Assembly: GCA_000697335.1 (NCBI GenBank)
Contig: JNEM01011223.1
Span: 1 to 12,952 of the forward strand
Source: Conidiobolus incongruus B7586
Lineage: Eukaryota; Entomophthoromycota; Entomophthoromycetes; Entomophthorales; Conidiobolaceae
Reading direction: 5' to 3'
DNA: 12,952 nucleotides
In this document: in pieces, positions 9,114-12,952 of the stretch
Layout: every line of letters begins with the position of its first letter
How positions within the stretch are numbered: the stretch's first letter is position 1
Translations under genes and position numbers: made by a program
The notes under the pieces: generated by a model
What the model saw: the letters and a program-made list of their open reading frames with translations, nothing else
Databases searched by the model: none
Told to the model about the DNA's origin: nothing

Positions 9114-9440
9114 ATATAAAAGAGAAACCTAATATAACTCATAAGGATACAAATTTCAAAGATTTTTTTATATGCCAAGGTATGTTATCATAATAGTTTA
9201 TTAGCATAATAATCATAATGATATCCATTCAAGTAAAGGTTTAAAAGTTTTAATTGTATTAATTTAATTATTAAAAATACGAGATTGATTTTCTAAATCA
9301 AAATATTTTATTTGACTTTATGATATTGTGTTAATATATGGGTTATGATAATTCATTTTATATATTTGATTTATTTTCTATGCGAAAATATTATTAAAAT
9401 ACTATTCAAAATCGTTTTAATAACATAACATCTTATATGA
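9114..9440. other. AT-rich stretch
   Basis: Nothing recognisable on either strand. Confidence 0.45.
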
Positions 9441-9449
9441 TTTTAATAC

Positions 9450-9880
9450 AAATTTGAATATTATTAACTTACATATAGTTTATGCTGTAATAACCTATTT
9501 GCTACCAATGGTGACTTTCGATAAAAAACTCCTGTTCCAATTACTACATATGACCTCCTTATGTATCCTCAATATTTTTGAATTTTTGTTTTCTCCCTTA
9601 AGCCTCAAATTAATACTTACTTGTATCACTATAAACCACACCAGACATCCTGTCCCGTATTGGTAATTTAATAGTTAATTGAAATGCGATCATTAGCAGT
9701 TGTGAGTATCAGGTTGATTATTTATCAATTTCACTCTTCCAATCTGAATAAACAAGTTAATAATATTTCAGTTAGACTGAGTAGTTTAATATTCCGACAA
9801 CACCCACCATTCCCTTTTGATCGCAATTCATTACTCTTAAACCTAATCATTTATTACAAAATGCGTTTTTCATAATATTT
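9450..9880. other. Less AT-rich island, unidentified relic
   Basis: The island stands out by composition from the DNA on both sides. Plus-strand frames at 9454-9666 (start TTG) and 9684-9875 are open but very Leu/Ile-rich. A minus-strand frame from about 9665 down to 9500 is also open and has a more protein-like mix of charged residues (LRLKGENKNSK, IHKEVICSNWNRSFL). The minus strand also carries a consensus-like splice donor, CAA|GTAAGT, near 9620. I favour an eroded minus-strand exon or mobile element but cannot identify it. Confidence 0.3.
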
Positions 9881-10549
9881 TTGCAAAAAAATTTGGAAAA
9901 ATCAGTTAAAGCTATAGCATTTAATTGCTTCCTAATTAAAGATCTTGTAAATAAGTTACTTTTTATTTAAAAACATGAATCTTCGAAATTTTTACCACTA
10001 AAAGTTAAAAAGTAATATTTTTGAATTTTATGCTACCATATTTTCAAAAAGTTATTATTGATTAAAAATATATATTTCAGAATATTGATATATATAATTT
10101 TTATCAAGTTTGATAGATTGCATATATAATTATTCTATGTCTATTTTTAATTTATAATTATTTTATAATATATCATAAAGATAGAGTAGTTTTATAATTC
10201 TCAAGTATATTTTCTTGTATTTTTCAAATTCATATTAAATAATTTAATATAACATTTTTCTAATATTTAAAGAATTTTAAATTTATAATTAAATCTAAAT
10301 AATGGTTTTAAAAATATTTTAAATATTATTGAAGTTAAAAAATAAAAAAGCTTAAAATTCAATAACATTATGTTGTTAATCATACTATATTTATTTTAAT
10401 TATATAATTTTTTTACTTATTAGTTAACAGCCTTATATATTGATTATACTATAATATTTTAAAATTATACCTTTAATTTTCAAATTCAAGGATAAAATAT
10501 TATCCAAATTCTCCTATATATAAATTTTTTTGCATTTAATAATAATAGT
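9881..10549. other. AT-rich stretch
   Basis: Long AT-rich DNA with no gene, repeat family or structured element that I can recognise. Confidence 0.5.
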
Positions 10550-11220
10550 AAAGTATTTTAGATTTATGGAATATCAGAAATAAGGCAATAAAAAATTTTT
10601 TGATAGACAGAAAATTAAAAGTATTAGCTTTTTATTTATGATTATTATATACTGATTGGAATATTAAGACTTATTTCAATATTAGTAGTAATAGAAAATA
10701 TAAAGCTAAACAAAGCATTGATATTATTTGAATAATATAGTTTTATCATAATAATAATTACTCAGCCATTTTAAAGTAATTTATAATTGATCCTTAATAG
10801 TATATTTAATATTAAAATGGAAAAATATAGTTTTTGCTTTTAAATCAAGTTAATATATCTATCAAGGTAATTTAAATTAAATGATTGATTTATTGTAAAT
10901 ATGTTAAATAAGGTAAAAAAGCTACTCTTAATTAGCAAAGTTTGGATATTTTCATTTATACGAAAGCAATAGATATGAAATATATATTCTTTATTTTGAA
11001 AAATTATGAATTTTTTAATAGAAATTAGAGTTTAAAAATATTTCATATTCTGTTTTGATATTATTGATTTAAAATTAAAATAGTTTATATAAATATATAT
11101 TATTGAGAGCTGTAGTTTATAATAAAAATTTTTTAAAATTACCTATGTTTTGGAGTTTATAATTTTCGTTGTAATAATTCATCCTCAAAACTTATTTTAA
11201 TTCTTATCATTAGATTATAT
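10550..11220 (+). mobile_element. Faint relic, possibly IS1595/Merlin-type transposase
   Basis: A plus-strand stretch with repeated coding-like segments. Near 10590-10690 it reads FLIDRKLKVLAFYL then LLYTDWNIKTYFNI, which resembles the helix-turn-helix region of ISXO2/IS1595/Merlin transposases. Near 10895-10950 it reads CKYVK, GKKATLN and a Gln followed by SLDIF, resembling the KYxRG...QWVFG block. Near 11150 it reads GVYNFRCNNSS, resembling the GYxHxxVNHS block. Order and rough spacing fit the family. Every match is weak, stops are many, the catalytic residues are not clear and no terminal repeats were found. Chance similarity in AT-rich DNA is a real alternative. Confidence 0.25.
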
Positions 11221-11786
11221 ACAGCTATCCATTATTTATTTATTATAACTATTTGTCAAATTAAATATATATTAATATTCTCAATTTATAATTGTTTTAT
11301 TATTTCTGATATAGATTATATTTATATTTACAATATAAGATAAAGATTCTTTTTAAATTTAATTATAATTCAAACGCTTCAAAGATAAAATAACGGTTTA
11401 TCAAAGTTCGAAATATATAAATTATGGTATATTTTTTGGTAAATTATATTGGTAATATTTGATATATTTGTATTATCAAGTTTTAGTTTAAAATATGAAT
11501 TTAATTAGGCTTAAATAAATTTTATTTTCTTAATTGAGGTGGTTGAATATTTTTATAAAATGTATCATAATATTTTTGCCATCAGATGTGAGTTATCAGA
11601 TATATTAATAATTAATATAATATAATACTATTATAATTTTTTACTATTATTTAATTCAAAATTCAAGGAAGTATTTATCAATATTAACTGAAATATATAC
11701 AAAGAGTTAAAAATATTTGATTAATAATATTTCAAAATCCAAATATTTAAAATAACAAAAATAAATATTATTACTCTGTATTTTTA
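11221..11786. other. AT-rich stretch before mariner copy 3
   Basis: Nothing recognisable on either strand. Confidence 0.45.
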
Positions 11787-12952
11787 ATAATGGGAAATCT
11801 TTGCAATTAAAAATAATGAATATTTTAATATATAACATATAAAAATAAATATATAATATCAATTTAATAGTTTCTTTTATTATTAATAACTTTTTGTTAT
11901 ACTTTTGGCAAACTTCTAATATTTAAAAAACAGTTCTTTTTATTAAAAACTGAAATTTAATATTTTACAAACCAATTAAATTTTCCTGTAGAAATTTTCT
12001 TTCCTATAAGCTGGTTTTTAATTACTTAGAGCAATTATAATCACATGGGTTATAATCTAAAGAATATATTAGATATGGTAGTTTTTTCTAGTTATTTTTA
12101 ATTAAAAAATTTTTTTATAGCTTTAAATTAATATATTTTACAATTATCATATAAAATAATAAGTTTTCTTAAATTATATTAAGAACCCTAATTAAAAATA
12201 CTTTTATTTAAAAAAACAATATAAAGTTTACTATTAATTGATTTTCATTTTAAAAATTAAATAAAAGTAGCATATACTATTATAATTTATTATAATAATT
12301 AATATTTGTTTATTAATAAAATATTTACTTAAAAGGATTAATAAAAAAGGTTGATTTAATTTAATCTAATATCTTAATTTGTATTATAACAAAAGATTAT
12401 ATATATAAATCTAAAATTCATTAATTATAATTATTTGTTGTAAAAGTTTAAGCTTCTAATAATATATTAATAAGTTTTATTTAACAATAACTATTTAAAT
12501 ATTTTTTGAACTTTAATTAAATTATAAAGTATCTATTTTATATTTCTATTTATTAATTTGAGTTTAAACTTTAATATATATAAAATACTTATAAAACTAG
12601 TTGTAAAATATTTAAATAATTCTTTAATTAAAATAAAAAGGTATTTTTCAATATAATTTTTAATTTTATTAATAATTGAAAGAGTAATAGTTAAAGTTAA
12701 TTTTTTAGATTTTAGCAGATTTTAGATAGTTTTTTTTAGCTTTAAAATAATATACTTAATGATAAATTGTTGGTTGAAATAATACTTCAATATTAAAAGT
12801 TATTTGTAAATTTTAGATAATTATAAAGGGCTTATAGTTAAGTTTTATTAAAATTAAAATAAGACTTTTGATGATTACTATTTGGTTGAAACATAATTAA
12901 ATTAAATAACCAATTTTAAAAAATTAATTTTTTAATCAAAAAAACTATTATA
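11787..12952 (-). mobile_element. Third mariner copy, inverted, cut by window end
   Basis: On the minus strand this matches mariner copy 1 throughout the transposase relic. It has an ATG at 12894 where copy 1 has ATA, the second helix-turn-helix region, LLQQIIINE, YDNCK, and DYNPCDYNC around the third catalytic Asp (about 12040), then the C-terminal coding piece and an eroded right terminal repeat near 11787-11815 beside a TA. By comparison with copy 1 the left end should lie roughly 130 bp beyond the window. It is more eroded than copy 1: the Trp of KWCSQY and the following Gln are stops here and sense codons in copy 1. In contrast, the Gln of VQK is intact here and a stop in copy 1. Confidence 0.82.

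Noticed and set aside
1-12952. CRISPR arrays, tRNA or rRNA genes, bacterial operons
   Set aside because: I saw no regularly spaced repeats, no cloverleaf-like or rRNA-like sequence and no closely packed genes. The spliced SDR gene shows a eukaryotic context.

Overview
This window reads as eukaryotic nuclear DNA that is very AT-rich and gene-poor. The one clearly intact gene has canonical GT-AG introns of 57 and 60 nt, uses only CAA/CAG for glutamine and ends in TAA, so the standard genetic code fits. The host cannot be named from this sequence. Short introns, AT-rich coding DNA and mariner relics would suit an AT-rich fungus, but some protists and small AT-rich animals fit as well.

Layout. 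1-1140: AT-rich DNA with no recognisable gene. 1168-1538 (minus): a short cysteine-rich reading frame preceded by a signal-peptide-like stretch, with the 5' part disrupted. 2434-3477 (minus): a complete three-exon short-chain dehydrogenase/reductase (SDR) gene, 308 aa, with all catalytic motifs. 4320-4640: a weak coding-like relic. 5521-6525 (plus): a decayed paralogue of the SDR gene in the opposite orientation, keeping relics of both introns, so it arose by DNA duplication and not by retroposition.

7130-8437 (plus): a full-length but dead mariner transposon with terminal inverted repeats, TA target-site duplications and a DD34D-type transposase relic. 8898-9111 (plus): the 3' end of a second mariner copy, next to an (AT)n tract. 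9450-9880: a less AT-rich island I cannot identify. 10550-11220 (plus): a faint relic that may come from an IS1595/Merlin-type transposase. 11787-12952 (minus): a third mariner copy, inverted relative to the first and running off the window.

The main biological signals are the inverted SDR gene/pseudogene pair and the pattern of decay in the mariners. Stops sit at conserved Trp and Gln codons (TGG or CAA changed to TAG/TAA), often at the same site in independent copies. That is a TpG/CpA-to-TpA bias, such as RIP-like mutation or strong AT drift would produce. I found no CRISPR array, rRNA or tRNA and no convincing new multi-gene system.
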